Origin: Casuarina equisetifolia
Lineage: Eukaryota; Streptophyta; Magnoliopsida; Fagales; Casuarinaceae
Reading direction: 5' to 3'
NCBI GenBank assembly: GCA_028551475.1
Contig: CM052355.1
Location: forward strand, 20,487,580 to 20,551,579
Length of the DNA stretch: 64,000 nt
The position numbers and the translations under genes are program-made. The notes beneath the pieces were generated by a model that ran no database searches, was not told where the DNA came from, and saw only the letters and a program-made list of their open reading frames with translations. Each line of letters starts with the position of its first letter. The stretch's first letter is position 1. Positions 22,401 to 35,100 of the stretch are shown piece by piece.

Positions 22401-24540
22401 ATGGAGAATGCCGAGAGGAGAAGTAAAAGGAACACTTGTGATTGAAGAAATCATGAGCGTTGTCTAACCAAACATGTTGAATGGTGGTTTGGAATTGGGT
22501 ACGAACCATAAGGTGAAATTAGGTAAAAATGGATAAAATTTGGTTTTTGGAATGTATAAGAAAAACCTAAGTGCCACGATTAAAATCATCGACTATGGTA
22601 AGGAACAAAAAGGAGCCATCACATTGAGGTGTATGGTAGGCATCGCAAACATCAAGATGAAAGAGAGAAAAAATAAAAGTGGCATAAAAGTAATTGAAAG
22701 GGAAGGGGCAACATGATTGTTTGGCAAAGGGACAAATAAGGTAAGTAATGTAAGGGAATGATGCACTATGGACTAAACGTTGATGAAAAAGAGAAGCATT
22801 ATTATTGAGTTAAGCATTACAAAAAGTGTTGTGATTGAAAGAATTAGAAGATTGAAAATCAAAATCTTTTGGAAAGGAAGTCCAAAAATAGAGGCCTTGA
22901 TACATACTACCCAAGCCCATCAATCTACTAGTTGAAAAGGCTTAGAAGAAACAAACATCAGAATTTGAAACAATATGACAATGATTATTCGTGCAAACTT
23001 TAGAAACAAAAATAAGATTAAAATGGAAGGTAGGGACAAAAAGGAAAATTTTCAAGGTAATGGTAAGGCTAAGGATAATGGTCTTGATTTTTGTGACATA
23101 AATAAGATCTCTAATGGGGAGCAGAATGGAGATGGATGAAGGATAAGACAAGTGGACGGAGAAAATTCTTTTTTTTGTCACAAATGATATGGTCATTGGT
23201 CCCTGAATCAATAAGCTAAGCATTAGTAGAAAAAGAGTTGAAACAAAATGAAGTACTTGTAAAACTGGAAAATTTGTTGGAGTGGCCAAGTTGTAGTAAG
23301 GTAGTCATAATTTGTTGAAACTAATCATTGATGATGGGTGGAGAAAGTTTTTTAGCTTGAGTAGTGACATGAGGAGCAAAATTGTCCTTGCCTCATTTGT
23401 CATGATCAGCTAGTTTCCCATGAAGCTTCCAACAAGTTTCCTTAGTGTGATTAAAGCGTGAAAGGAGCCACTGAAAGTTTTAAAAATAGGTGCTAACGTG
23501 GCCTGGCGCGATATGTTTTACCCAATAATTCTTCTTGTTTAAGCTCAACAAGAGATTGATGGAGGTTGAAAAGCTTAGCATAATTTGTTTTGCCATATAT
23601 TTCAGTGATTTTAAGCCATATCTCGTGTGTATCTTCCATCAGATGGAGTCCAATGGAGACTTCGAGATAAAGACAATTGCCGATCTAAGTCTGAACTAGT
23701 TGATTGCATTTTCACCACTATTGGGTGAGGCAGTCATTAGATAGGATGAGAATAGTCTTATTGATAAAGTCATCTTTGTCCTTGGTAATAAGGGCTCGAT
23801 GAAAATCTTAGGTCTAGGTGGAGTAACCATCAAGCTTGGCGAAGGGCTGGGTGAAGAGATAAATCTTAGGGCTATTGAAAATCACCATGTAAAGCGGATC
23901 CCTAAGTTCGGGGTGACTGCTCGCGGTTGAAAAGGGGAACAATGTTAAGCCATATATCGAGTAAGGATTTGATTCCAACTCAGAATTGCTTGATCTATAA
24001 GAGAAATCGGGGATTAATCCACTAGGTCCAGAAAATAGGGGTAAGCTTGAGCCCAGGTTAGAGAGGGGGGTAAAGTCCTTGGAGCCTAGATGTAGTGGGC
24101 TTGATGAGGAGCCATTAGGAAGGGACTTGTAGAGTTTAGGCCAACAAAAGAGAAATTGCGGCTAGCCCACCATTGACTAAGTTAGGTTAGGCTAGGATAA
24201 GGATACCACGAGGGAGGGTAAATAGAATTGGAGTGCTTAGAAAGGGTCGAAGTTGGTTCAAAAGTAACCACAAGGACTAGAATGGTCTACTTAAGTTCTA
24301 TAATGGGAGAAGAGTTATTAAGGGGGGGCAGAATTGGAGGATGGTGGTGTCAACGTGATAACAATAAAGGGTGAATGGGTGTTTAAGAATAAAGGTGATT
24401 AATTTCTGCACCGAAGCAAGTGAATGGGTTTTGTGCAAGTTTTAAGAATCCTACAAAAAATAACTAGGCCTATAAAGAGGTGGGATAATTAGAAGGGTGC
24501 AAAAGCTAAGGTTGGATTGAAACCTAGGTCTTGGATACCA

Positions 24541-24789
24541 CGAAAGAATATGAAAAGGAGACAAAGAATCTTGGGAACAATTTATGATTATTTATAATTA
24601 CCTATAAACCTAATGTGTTTAAGGTCTTTATATAATACAATGGCTTTGTACAACTTAGGAAAAGAATTAACTACAAACAATTTCATATTCTATACAATAT
24701 TGTAATTCCTAAAATAACGTAATTGACAATAACACTTAAAGGAAGGAAATATACTCTCAATACTTGTAATTGTAAACATATCTCTAACA
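24541..24789 (-). repeat. 5' LTR of the copia element
   Basis: 249 bp, the mate of 19716-19965. The terminal T of the plus-strand TG end is mutated to C. The PBS abuts at 24540. Confidence 0.9.
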
Positions 24790-24794
24790 TTTCT

Positions 24795-25079
24795 CAATCT
24801 TGTCTAGTTACTTGTTTATTTTCCAAAACCCATTCTGTTACTTTGGACCACTGTAGTCATGTAGGTCAAGCTAACAACCTGCTAACCTACACTCTACGTT
24901 GCCATAGCTTGTGACTCCATTTTTGGGCCACTTGTTGGAATAAATAGATATTGGCAAATGGGAAGATTTTTTTCCTTGTTTTCTCCTTGTTATGCTTATT
25001 TTAAATTGTCTTTAATCAATGGGAAAGGAACCACTCAATCTCCAATCTTCGTTTTCATCTCATTCTAACAAATTCTACA
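24795..25079. other. Junction between two copia elements
   Basis: A segment from TGTTGGAATAAATAG (24933) to ATTCTAACA (25073) has TG...CA ends of LTR type and could be a truncated LTR of the next element, but no matching partner was found downstream. Confidence 0.3.
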
Positions 25080-28000
25080 TGGGCTTAAAGCGGCATGCTT
25101 AACTCCCTCCACTTTCTTCAAACCTAATCCTATCTCTGCCACCACTCTAGCCATCCCTCTTCCAACTTCCATTGAGTGTTTTAATGGCTTGAACTTCATT
25201 GTCTAGTAGACATGGCTCACATTTTTCTTCAATTCCTCCCAATTGCTACCAATTGTCGAAGGATCCAAACCAGCCTAATAAAAAACCTTAATCAAACTAA
25301 ATGGCATAGAATCCTTAAACTTGGCCTATATCACATGGCACCTCCATGACTAGGTAGGCCTTGGCTAGCTTCTTGCCACCTTCACTAATGTTGTTATTTC
25401 CCACATGATAGTCTACCCTTCCTCTGCCATGGTGTTGAAGTACCTATTTGATCTTTATGTAGCTTAGTTAACTACATGCACCACTTCCTTTTGCATGTGG
25501 CTTTAATCTTTCCAAAAAGGGAACTTAATGGTCATGACTTCTTCAACAAGGCTACATAGATCACACCCACATCTTTGTGGGCTCAATAACAAGTTTAAAG
25601 TTTTGGCCATGATGGTCTCTATGAAGAGTGGTTGATCTTTCATAAGTTGACACCACCACTTGTTATGTTCTTAGCATATTCTTATGGATTTATCCCACCT
25701 AAAGCCCCATTTTCCTATAGCACACTTGATCCATAAACCTCCTTCCAACTCCTTTTGGACCACCTACCACCAACAATAGATTAGGTGGTTACTAGTTGTT
25801 GACACATGGGACCTTTTTCCAACTCTATTGTTGGCTTAGCCATATGGTTACTAGTTGTCATGAATGCTTTAATCAAGTGTTCCAACCCCAAACCAACCCT
25901 AGCCTATAAAATTACCAAATGACCCATCCTACATAAAACTACCAAAATATCCCTTCAAACCCATTTCCATAAGCCCATTTTCCATACAAGTCTACCTACC
26001 TGACTTAGGCAACTTACTACCCTCAATCTTACCGTAGTACTTTACCCTTTCCTATGACCCATTATGCTCCCCCACCACCTATTCCATTTCCTCAGATGCC
26101 AAATCTTGGCATTTAGTTTCTATGGCTTTCCACCATGTTAACACCACTTTGAAGACCTTGTCAAGTACTACTCCTTATGTGAGCCTTCATCAACTCATTA
26201 TGGGTGATGGTGTCTCTCTTCACATCACCTATATAATTAACCTTGTATCTTCTTTCTTTCATTCGTTAAATGTTTTGATCATTCCTTCTATTACTTAAAA
26301 TCTTTTATTTATCTTTAAATTAATTATTGATAAATAATTTTCTCTTTATTCTCTACCGCTCATTTTTAGGCTAATTATATGTCAATTGGATAGACTTTGT
26401 TCCACAATTAACTTGATCAGGGCATCTATCATGTCTTGCCATTTAATGCCTTTCTTGCTACTATCATGTTTCTTGCCTTTTGCATTAGTCCCTTTCTCCT
26501 CTAGCATCACTGATGGGTTATCCATCTTCCAATGTCTTTGTTTGTCTACTTTAGTCAATACACATTAATTATTCTAGTTCTATTCTTCCTTTATGCACTA
26601 TGTGTACTCTTAATAAAAGTCACTACCATCCCTACCCCTTCACTCAAATTATAGCTTCCACCCTTCTTCAACTCATTCATTTTAAGGTGTAGGGACCTTT
26701 TCCTATAACCTTTTTTAAATAGCAATAAATGTTATGTTTTTTATTAACAACCTTTCCTACTTTACTTGGCTCTATACTTTTTCCACCCACTCTCATTTCT
26801 TTAATATTTTTGTTGACTTTCATAAGTTTGTGAAAACTAGTTATGTTACAAGATTCAATCCCTTTAATGCAATGATACCCTTGAGTTTCTATCTTTAGAA
26901 CTTTCCAACCACTTGACACAACATGACATTCATTAGTGAGTCTCTTGCCTTTATTCTCTATTTAAGAATGGCATCACCAAGTGCAAGGATTACCATATTG
27001 TTAAGATATGCCTCATCCTTCTACATTCAGATATTGTTTTGTCTCACTCTTGGGATTTTTCATTTAAGATGGAAATCTTCCTTATAAATTGCCTCTTGAT
27101 CCCAATCCTTGGCCATGTGTTACCATGGTAAGTTTTGTTTCACAGTTTTCACAATATTGCTTACTAATAATTGTTTGGGTATATGGTGTTTGCTTATCTT
27201 CAACCCTATGCTCCTTGTAAGTTGGCTCCATGTTTCAGGCATGTGTCTTTAATCCTTCCTTTCTCCCTTGGTGGCACCCTCCTTTCTTCTAACCTTCCCC
27301 CCTTCCCATTAGATTCTACCTTAGCCAACCCTATTCGTATGGTCATTTATCTTCAAAATGAAACACTTGTCCATCACACTCTCACTTGTTAACACATCTA
27401 TGCCTTAATTGGAACTACCCATTACTACCCTAAAGCTACCTACTTCACTTAATTTTTTTGTTAGTCTTAGTGGCATGACTTCATAAATGTTAAGTATATC
27501 ACTCTCATTAAGAATGGTACCTAGTTGTTAATTCCTATCTTACATAGTGTTTACTCCATTGGATGTAAGTGGGTGTATAAGGTTAAGTTACAGGCATAAG
27601 CCTACCTTGTCACCAAATGCTTTTACTAATAGAAAGGCATTAACAACACTGGGACTTCTAGTCCTATTGCTAAGCTTGTCACAATTCATACAATTATTGC
27701 TTTTACCTACTCTTGTAGTTAGTCTATGCTTTAATTTGATGTCTCTAATACTTTTCTTCAGAGTTATCTGTCTGAAAAATCTAAATGGAGTAGCCAAAAG
27801 GGTTCATTAACTTAACTTTCCTTGGACATGTCCATTTCCTGTATCACTCTCTTTATATCTTTAAATAGTCTCCCTATGCTAGGTACTAGCATCTTAGCTT
27901 CTTTTTGGTCTCTTTTAGCCCTAACTTTTGCAATCAACAAATTGATGTTTACTTACCACACTTATAATTACAATCTCATCCTATTCATTTATATGGATGA

Positions 28001-28950
28001 TATCATTCTCACAAGCTTTTCTTAAGCCTTATTTTCCAAATTTCTTACCTCATTGTAATAGAATTTGTTATTAATGATTTAGGCCCTATCCACTACTTCT
28101 TTGGAATCAAGGTTTAACCCACTATTAATGGTATTCTTTTATACTAACCTAAGTTTATGCTTGAAATTTTGGACTATGTTAAGACGCGAGATGCCAAGTC
28201 TATTTTGACATCCCATACCACATATAAGCCTTTATGATAGGTAAACCACTTATAAATCCTCTCCTTTACTTGTAACATTGTGGGTGAACTTTAGTATCTT
28301 ACTCTTACTTGCCTTGACATTACTTATATAGTAAACACCACTTATTAGTTTCTCCATCATCCTACAATAGCAAGTTGTGAAGTGGATTCTTTGTTACCTT
28401 TTAGATACTCACCACCTAGGTCTTAACATCACTAGGGGCTCTTCCATTGCCCTCCATGCATTCTATAATTAGGGATGGGCAAGCAATTATGATTATGTCA
28501 CTTTGTAGGTAGTTTTTGTGTGTTCTTTGGTCATAATCTCATTTCTTAGAGCTCTCACAAGTAGTGCATTGTGGCCCGGTCAAGCACTAAGATCAAGTAC
28601 AAATGCTTTATAGATACCACTACTTAATTGATATGGATTGAGTACCTTCTTTAAGATCTTCATGCTCTTTTGCCCCATCCTCCCATCCTTTGGTGCAATA
28701 ATTCTTCTACTATTTACCTCATGATGCATTTAATGTTCCATGCACACACTAAACATGTGGAGATTGATTTCCACTTCATCCATGAACACTTTACATAAGG
28801 TCAATTGCATTTTCACTTTATCACCTTAGTTGATCAACCAACAAACATCTTTAGCAAAGGTCTCTCTTCATCTTGTTTTGGCTTCTATGTTTCAAGCTTA
28901 CAGTCCATCCTACCCTTTTGACCTACTGAAGGATGTTAAAGCCTTATATG
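25080..28950 (+). mobile_element. Degenerate Ty1/copia element on the plus strand
   Basis: Gag-like reading starts near 25180 (LNGLNFIV). An integrase end-piece AYLQPYAPCKLAPCF lies at about 27190 (27171-27392 open). RT fragments follow at 27560-28250, including TSSPIAKLVTIHTIIAF and an intact catalytic FIYMDDIILTS, then LGPIHYFFGIKV. An RNase H and C-terminal tail is at about 28430-28900 (HVEIDFHFIHEHFT, IFSKGLSS). Stops are frequent. LTRs were not identified; TGTTAAAGCC at 28935 might open a 3' LTR. Confidence 0.78.
27822..28025 (+). pseudogene. Copia RT catalytic segment with intact YMDD
   Basis: The frame ends ...FIYMDDIILTSFS, with YMDD at 27990-28001, the metal-binding pair of copia reverse transcriptase. 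The upstream part of the same frame is not in the RT frame, so this is a frameshifted fragment rather than a gene. Confidence 0.75.
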
Positions 28951-29800
28951 CCCTATGTGCCTTACATGTCAAATGTGCCATCTTCAAATGAACCATCTAC
29001 ATAGGACTCTCCACAGATGCTTTCCATGCATATTCTTCCCTTGTTAGCCCACAACTCAACTCAAACATCAACTCTCACAACATGTCATTATAACATTAGC
29101 TTTTTCTTATGATTGTAACCTATATGATAACAAAACCTTAGTGATGATGCCAAGACTTTTGATTCAAAGTCCACATGAATTTTGTACATGATTTTATTTC
29201 TATTTTGAAGGATTTGATTCAACCATTTCTAAATTTTTTATAGTCGATTTGAATAGTTTGTAAAACCTAAATGAAATATAATACAAAGAATTTTCCATTG
29301 TTGTATGTTCTAGGTTTCAATTAATTTTTATTCTCTTGTAAATACAATCCTCATGTTTTCCTTATAACTAAGAAATCTCAAACAATTAAAAATCCCAAAC
29401 AAGAAATCTTAGATAATTCCAAAATACCTACGAATTCTAGATGTGCTATTCAATGGAGAATATTTATGACTTCAATTCTTAAGTGTGCATCTACATCATT
29501 CACCATCCTCTAGTTGTTGGTTTTTGTTCTAGCCTTGGCATTTGGCATCACTTCTAATAGCCATGAGTAGTTCTCCAATGACTAGTAAGTTTGGGATAAA
29601 TGGTACACAATGTTCAATGAAATGTTTGAAAGGGTAAGAAATGATTGAGCTTCCTCAAAATGGAAAAACTTTGCCGTAATTTCAATGTTGGATAAGCTTA
29701 GACCGAAAGAAATTTATGGGATTCCAATGAATAATCAACAAGATTGTTCATTAACAAAAACTTTTTGGGTGGATAATGGGTTAGAAATCAAGAATGAGAG
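28951..29800. other. Repeat-like region, no gene identified
   Basis: Probably retrotransposon-derived (could include the 3' LTR of the preceding element). No conserved protein segment was recognised on either strand. Confidence 0.4.
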
Positions 29801-29807
29801 TGTTGTT

Positions 29808-29820
29808 GCTTTGGTACCAT
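29808..29820 (-). other. Candidate primer-binding site of a further minus-strand element
   Basis: The minus strand reads TGGTACCAAAGCA, similar to the tRNA-Met PBS TGGTATCAGAGC. If real, an LTR would end just above 29820 and an internal region would run downward from it. The surrounding sequence does not provide a matched LTR pair. Confidence 0.35.
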
Positions 29821-30984
29821 CTTAAACATCAATAATGGTTGGAAATATAAACAACTTCATTGACTAAGAATGATGTACAAATGAATCGGATTTATACATA
29901 AGAAAAAGAACAACTAAAAACCATATACATGTCTAAGAACCAATAGTCTATACCATTATCCCAAAGATGATACAATGAACCACAAAGTCTTTATGTCCAT
30001 TTGTTAATAAGGTGACTCTCTACACATGTAGTTTCCCAATGCACCAAATGCATTATTTTCTCAACCAAAATAAATAAATAAATAAATAAATCTGTGTTGA
30101 TTTTCTTACTCTTTGATTGCTAATGGACATGCCATGAGTATTAACTTTTTTTTCCTTTCTTTTTTTTGGCAAGTTAGAACAAGAAAACAATTATGAGCAG
30201 AAAGGACTAAGCAATGGAGCTCAAAAGGGTTGTTTGTGGAAGTTTGGATTAAGAAACTTGTTATTATATCTTGTCATAGGAAAAAAGAAATAGAAAAACG
30301 GCCAATCACATGATTTGAAAGAATCATATATGCCTTATGTAATTACAAACTTATCTTATGTATATTCACACAAGAAAGGAAAAATAAACAAAGAAAATAA
30401 TAAAAAAGCCATAATCCTCACAATAAAATGTGATAATAATTTTTTTATTTTTTTTAAATTAACCTTTAACAAATGTGAATGTAGACACAAGATAGACCTT
30501 CATTAAATCAGGTCCTAGTATTTTTTTTATGCTTGATATCTTAATTGAGTTGGTACTTTCCTCTTGTTGGGCAATAATTGTTGCAGACAAGAACTACAAT
30601 AGCTTTAAGAACCTTCCAATGCCAAATGGTCCATGAATTCTTGTATTTAGGTGTTCCTCACTTGTCATATTGGCTTATGACTAAGTAGAAAAATGCATTG
30701 ATAGTGATGAATATAGGTAGTGTAGTGATACAAGTGACTGTGTGGATGAGAGCAAGGCAATCATCAAAACTTCACAAACTATGGCTTTCTTAAGATAGAC
30801 CACTCCATACACCACGCTGACAAAGAGTTAGAAAAATAAGTTCTACGAAATGAGACAATTGTGCATAGGAGTTCTTTGGATAAGATAAAAACCCTAAAGT
30901 GAAACATATATAAAAATATTAGAAAGATATTCTTGAATTTGATATTTTGTACATACACATAACATTTAACATATAAGGAAAACA
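29821..30984. other. AT-rich, probably LTR-derived, no gene
   Basis: Includes an (AATA)n microsatellite at about 30069-30092. The upper part (30780-30984) may be the remainder of the LTR that begins at 31395 on the minus strand. No coding signal was recognised. Confidence 0.4.
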
Positions 30985-31395
30985 ATATATCTAAACTAGG
31001 AAAACTAAAACGAAGTCTATGACAGTCATGAATGTCGTCTACCATCTACAATTAGGTAAATTATTAGAAAAATTAAATATATAGGCAATCAAGTATAGTG
31101 GGATTGAGAAGGGTTTATGACTTCAGATTTATTTGTGTGATTTTGGTTAATAGTTTTGAAAACCTTCTCTTTAGGTTCCTTCAATTGAGGTTGGAGATTG
31201 ATTTTTTTTTTTTTACTTGTAGTTTCCATCAAGCGTGAACTTGACGACAATGTGTGTATGTTACACACATGAAAATTATTCTTAGAAGGTTTGACGTGTT
31301 TAATTGACTCTAACATGTTAGTGTTAATGTCAATTAGTGTTGTCTTGGGAAAATGTGTTGGCATGGTAGGAATATGGAGAATCTAGTCTTAATAT
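30985..31395 (-). repeat. LTR-like direct repeat, copy 1
   Basis: Shares long segments with 32930-33332, for example 'taatagttttgaaaa' and 'gtagtttccatcaagc'. A purine-rich stretch (minus GTAAGGGGATATTAAG) precedes it, as expected of a PPT before a 3' LTR. Confidence 0.78.
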
Positions 31396-31410
31396 CCCCT
31401 TACAAGCTAA

Positions 31411-31629
31411 TTAGTTAGGTTGAGCAATCAAGTTGTCCTTAAGTAGCTTGAATCTTGTGGAGGAAAGTCCTTTTATGAGAATTATTATTTGTTTGGTTAA
31501 TGGAGGAGATAAAATGAAAGGAAAAACCTTTTTCTTTTTTATCCATTCATGAATGAAATGAAAATCAATTTCAACATGTTTGGTGTAAACATGGAAAAGT
31601 GGAATGGTGGATAAATAAAGAATGGACAA
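31411..31629 (-). pseudogene. Copia Pol C-terminus
   Basis: 72 open codons reading TKHVEIDFHFIHEWI and ending near GLSSTRFKLLKDNL, the end of copia RNase H/Pol. It lies directly before the LTR-like copy 1 on the minus strand. Confidence 0.78.
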
Positions 31630-32929
31630 ATTGTCACACCAAAGAGATAGTGGTTAAGGAAGATGGACATGAAGATCTTGTAGTAGAAGAACATTCCATT
31701 TCAATGGCAATATCAGCAAAGCTTTTGAATTTAGCCTTAATGCTTGAGCAAGCAACCATTTTTGTTTGTGAGAACTTTAGGAAATCGGATTAGGTCTAAG
31801 GAAAATGCAATAGCCACCAATGGAGCATCGATTATCATGATTACCAACCCATCCTAAATCATATTAAGCATCAAGATGATAGGTGGAGGTTTTAGTGAGT
31901 TGGATCTCATCGAGAGGAATGTCTAGAAGAGAGCAAAGGATTTGTTTGACAAATGTCTAATGGACTCTAATAAAAGCATGCATATGTTGGTAGGCAATGT
32001 AAACCATATAGAAAATAGCATGTTGTATTAGTGTTAAATATTGAAGTGATCCAACAATGATACAATAATGAGTGAGATCAGGATAAGACTAACCATCTAG
32101 AAGAAAGGTGGATGATTGGAGGCACAAGGTTTAGTTACACCACATGCATCAACCATTTTTGCTTGATGAATAATATCTTGTGCAAATTTTTCTTAGTGGA
32201 GGCAAAAACTATTATTTGAATTTTAGGCTTCAATGCCAAGGAAATAATGTAAAATTTCTAAACCTTTAATGTCAAATTCATTTTGAAGTTGAGATGAAAT
32301 TTTAGATAAAGGTGCATTTGGACTTCCTATAAATATTATGTCATCCTTATAAACTAAAATAAAAATATTGTAGGTAGGTTTATGTAAAGTGAATAAGAAG
32401 GAATTTACATATGAAATTGTAAATCTAATATGTTAAAAGAAATTACTAAAGTGATGATTCCATGCATGAGGTGTGTATTCTTTGCCAGCGTTTAAGGCAA
32501 CACATGCAGTGTAGATTAGTGGAATCAATGAATCCTTAAGGTTGTGTCATATAGACTTCCTCATAAAGTTGACAATGTAAGAAGACTTTTTTGACATTTA
32601 ATTGTTTTATGGTCTAGCCTTGAGTATAGGCAAGAGAGATAACAATGTATACCACATTAGGTTTAATAACAAAACTAAAATTTTCAACATAGTCAAGGCT
32701 AAAAGCTAATGAAAGCCTCTAGCAATAAATCATGCTTTCTGACATTTAAGAAAACCATTTAATTTTTCTATTACTTTGCAAACTCATTTGTATCCAATTT
32801 TTTTCATAGGTGCAATGTATTCTCTACCATGGTTTTATGCCAATCAAGATCTTTTACATATTCATTATTGTGCACATTAAGATGGCACCACCTTTCAATC
32901 ATGTCTAACTTATAAGGTAGACAAATATC

Positions 32930-33332
32930 TAAACTACTAAAGCTAAAACAAAATCAAATATTGTCATGAATATGGTTTACCATTTACAATTAGGAAAACA
33001 TTTGAAAAATAAATATAAAGGCAATCAAGTTTGGTGGATTCAGAAGGGTTTATGGCTCTAGATTTATTTATGCGATTGTGGTTAATAGTTTTGAAAATGT
33101 TCTCTTTAAGTTCCTTCAATTGAGGCTAGAGATTGATTTATGGTTTGATACATGTAGTTTCCATCAAGCATGAGCTTAATGATGATGATGTGTGTGTTAC
33201 ATGTGCACACATTATTCTTGGAAGATCTAATATGTTTAATTGACATTGATATATCAATGCCCATGTCAGTTGGTGCTATCTTGGCAATTATGTTGACATG
33301 ATAGGACTATAGAGAATCTGGGTTTAATAAAA
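32930..33332 (-). repeat. LTR-like direct repeat, copy 2
   Basis: Partner of 30985-31395, diverged, sharing order and spacing of blocks. It would be the 5' LTR of the deleted element. Confidence 0.75.
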
Positions 33333-33451
33333 AGAAAGAAGAATGCACTTTTAGCAAAATTAGTAGAATAAAATTGGAATGGCTAGAGGTAGACAATCCA
33401 TCTTTGAATAAAGCATGAAGAATCAAGAAACATGATTCTGGAATGCCCCTA

Positions 33452-34461
33452 TGTTATATGTTCTATTCCCAATTACTTATAAGTGAAGGAATACAAAAGA
33501 GTTTTATATACATGTAATGGAATAAGAGACAAACCAACACCTTTACAAGGACCTAGAAACTTATTAACGAGTATAAAGGCCACCAAACATATTGCCATTA
33601 TTGGCATTAGCAATCCAAAATATTCCTTGTACATTCTACATATGTTTCCAGTAATTGTTGTAATTATAATTACTACTTGTTTAGAAGAGGACTTAGCCTA
33701 TAAATATAGGCTTATTATTGTACAAATTTCTCACAGTTGAATATAGATTCATTCCACAAACTCTTTAGCTTACCCATCATCTTATTTTATTACATGGTAT
33801 CATAGTCTCTTCTTTCTTGAAACCTAAAATAACTTTTTCCTAATTTTTTAGCCATCTATTACAAAGTTTGTGCTCTTTTCTCAATTGTATCTTTTTTGGC
33901 CTTCTAAAACTTTTTTTTCCCACCCACCATTACCTTGTATGACATTATTTTCCCTTTTACCCTTTTTTTTTTTTCCATACAATGCCGTTTCTTTTCACGA
34001 CCCTAAATCATGAAATTATCGTTGTGCCTTTCACCATTTTCCCTTCTTACATAAACCTTAACCTTAGTTGCCTTTCTTCTTAAAAATTCTAAATTTGCCC
34101 TCACCATCGATCCCCATGGATAATCAATCCATTGATTCTAGCTTTCCTCTTACTGCCAACACCTCCACTACCATTTTGCCTACCAATCAAGAGCTATATC
34201 AGCTCTTTGTTGCTAATTTGCAAACTAGTAGCATTGTCTCCCAAAAATTCACCTCCACTACCATTTTGCCTACCAATCAAGAGCTATATCAACTATTTGT
34301 TGCTAATTTGCAAACTAGTAGCATTGTCTCCTAAAAATTGCTCAGCAAATCAAATTGGAACGTTTGGTTGAAACACTCATAATAAGATGGGATTTCTCAC
34401 TAGGAAGCTTGTAGATTCATTCCACAACCCTTTGGCTTACCCATCATCTCATTTTATTACA
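33452..34461 (+). mobile_element. Copia-type deletion derivative: LTR, PBS, gag start, LTR end
   Basis: An LTR-like sequence ends TTTTATTACA at 33794 and is followed at once by TGGTATCATAG (33795-33805), a tRNA-Met PBS. A gag-like start lies at 34116 (MDNQSIDSSFPL). At 34412-34461 about 50 bp repeat the last 51 bp of the LTR (33744-33794) with a few changes. So the element keeps the left LTR, the first part of gag and the right end only. The left LTR boundary at TGTTATATG (33452) is a guess. Confidence 0.65.
34161..34340 (+). repeat. 90-bp tandem duplication within gag start
   Basis: Copies at 34161-34250 and 34251-34340 differ by a few bases. The unit is 30 codons long, so the frame stays open through the first copy (TNQELYQLFVANLQTSSIVS twice). 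The second copy ends in TAA from a CAA codon. Confidence 0.92.
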
Positions 34462-34469
34462 AAACTAAA

Positions 34470-34923
34470 ATAAGTTTGATCTACTATAATAACTCCACTC
34501 TTCTAAACTAGGATAAATTAATCGGAAACAAATAGAAGAAGATTCAGTGATAAAAGTTTAGACAGTTCAACTATTATTGCTAAAATCAAGAAGGATGTAA
34601 TAGGAAAGATTTCATTTACTATGGGAGTATAACCTATAAATTGTAATAAGTTCTTACAAGAGCTTTGAACTTTTCCAAATATGGTTTTTAAGCCTAAATA
34701 ATAATGTTTGTAATTGAAAATTTTGCATTTTTTTATAGTGATATTTAATTCTTGACCTTTCACTGAAAAAAAAATTATAAACAATCAAATACCAATCAGC
34801 CCTATCCCAATTTTCCTTTGCAACCAAGCTTTAGACATGTTGCCACAAGATTAACAAAGACCACCATATATTTGAAACAAAATGAGTGCACGGAAAAACC
34901 ATAATAACTCCACTCTTTTAAAC

Positions 34924-34965
<42 letters not shown>

Positions 34966-35100
34966 AGGCATCAACTACCTTCAAATACAAATAATTATAG
35001 ACCAGAAAATATAGAAAAAAGAACCAACCTTTACCTTTTGTTGTTGATGCCCTAACTAGACCTAATGTATGGGCAACAGCCACTAAAAATAGCTGAAGGC
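34470..35100. other. Intergenic with (TA)n microsatellite; 3' UTR of the next gene
   Basis: A (TA)n run lies at about 34927-34960. The part directly below 35101 should be the 3' UTR of the minus-strand F-box/PP2 gene. No other gene was seen. Confidence 0.55.

Larger units (their letters stand above)
19716..24789 (-). mobile_element. Ty1/copia LTR retrotransposon, structurally complete, coding-dead
   Basis: LTRs at 24541-24789 (5' on the minus strand) and 19716-19965 (3'). The minus strand reads TGGTATCCAAGACC immediately after the 5' LTR, a tRNA-Met-type PBS, and TTGAGGGGGAG immediately before the 3' LTR, a classic copia PPT. The flanks TTCCT (19711-19715) and TTTCT (24790-24794) are a 5-bp target duplication with one transition. 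Inside, in copia order, are protease-like remains (about 23290-22940), integrase (about 22400-22100), RT (about 21480-20700) and RNase H (about 20560-20080). Many stops and frameshifts remain. The catalytic Y-V-D-D reads YVND (about 20950-20961). Confidence 0.92.
30985..33332 (-). mobile_element. Internally deleted Ty1/copia element between two LTR-like repeats
   Basis: About 400 bp is repeated directly at 30985-31395 and 32930-33332. Between them, on the minus strand, lie only RT and RNase H remains: ARGFH (about 32730), ILVYKDDIIFIGS (about 32350-32312), LHYFLGIEA (about 32250) and the tail YTKHVEIDFHFIHEWIKKKK (31590-31530). Gag, protease and integrase are absent, and the upper repeat runs almost directly into RT. 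The YVDD site reads YKDD. The right repeat appears truncated on its inner side. Confidence 0.75.

Noticed and set aside
34116..34334. Independent small gene with repeats (MDNQSID...)
   Set aside because: It follows an LTR and PBS at the position of gag and ends in a TAA derived from CAA; better explained as a retrotransposon remnant.
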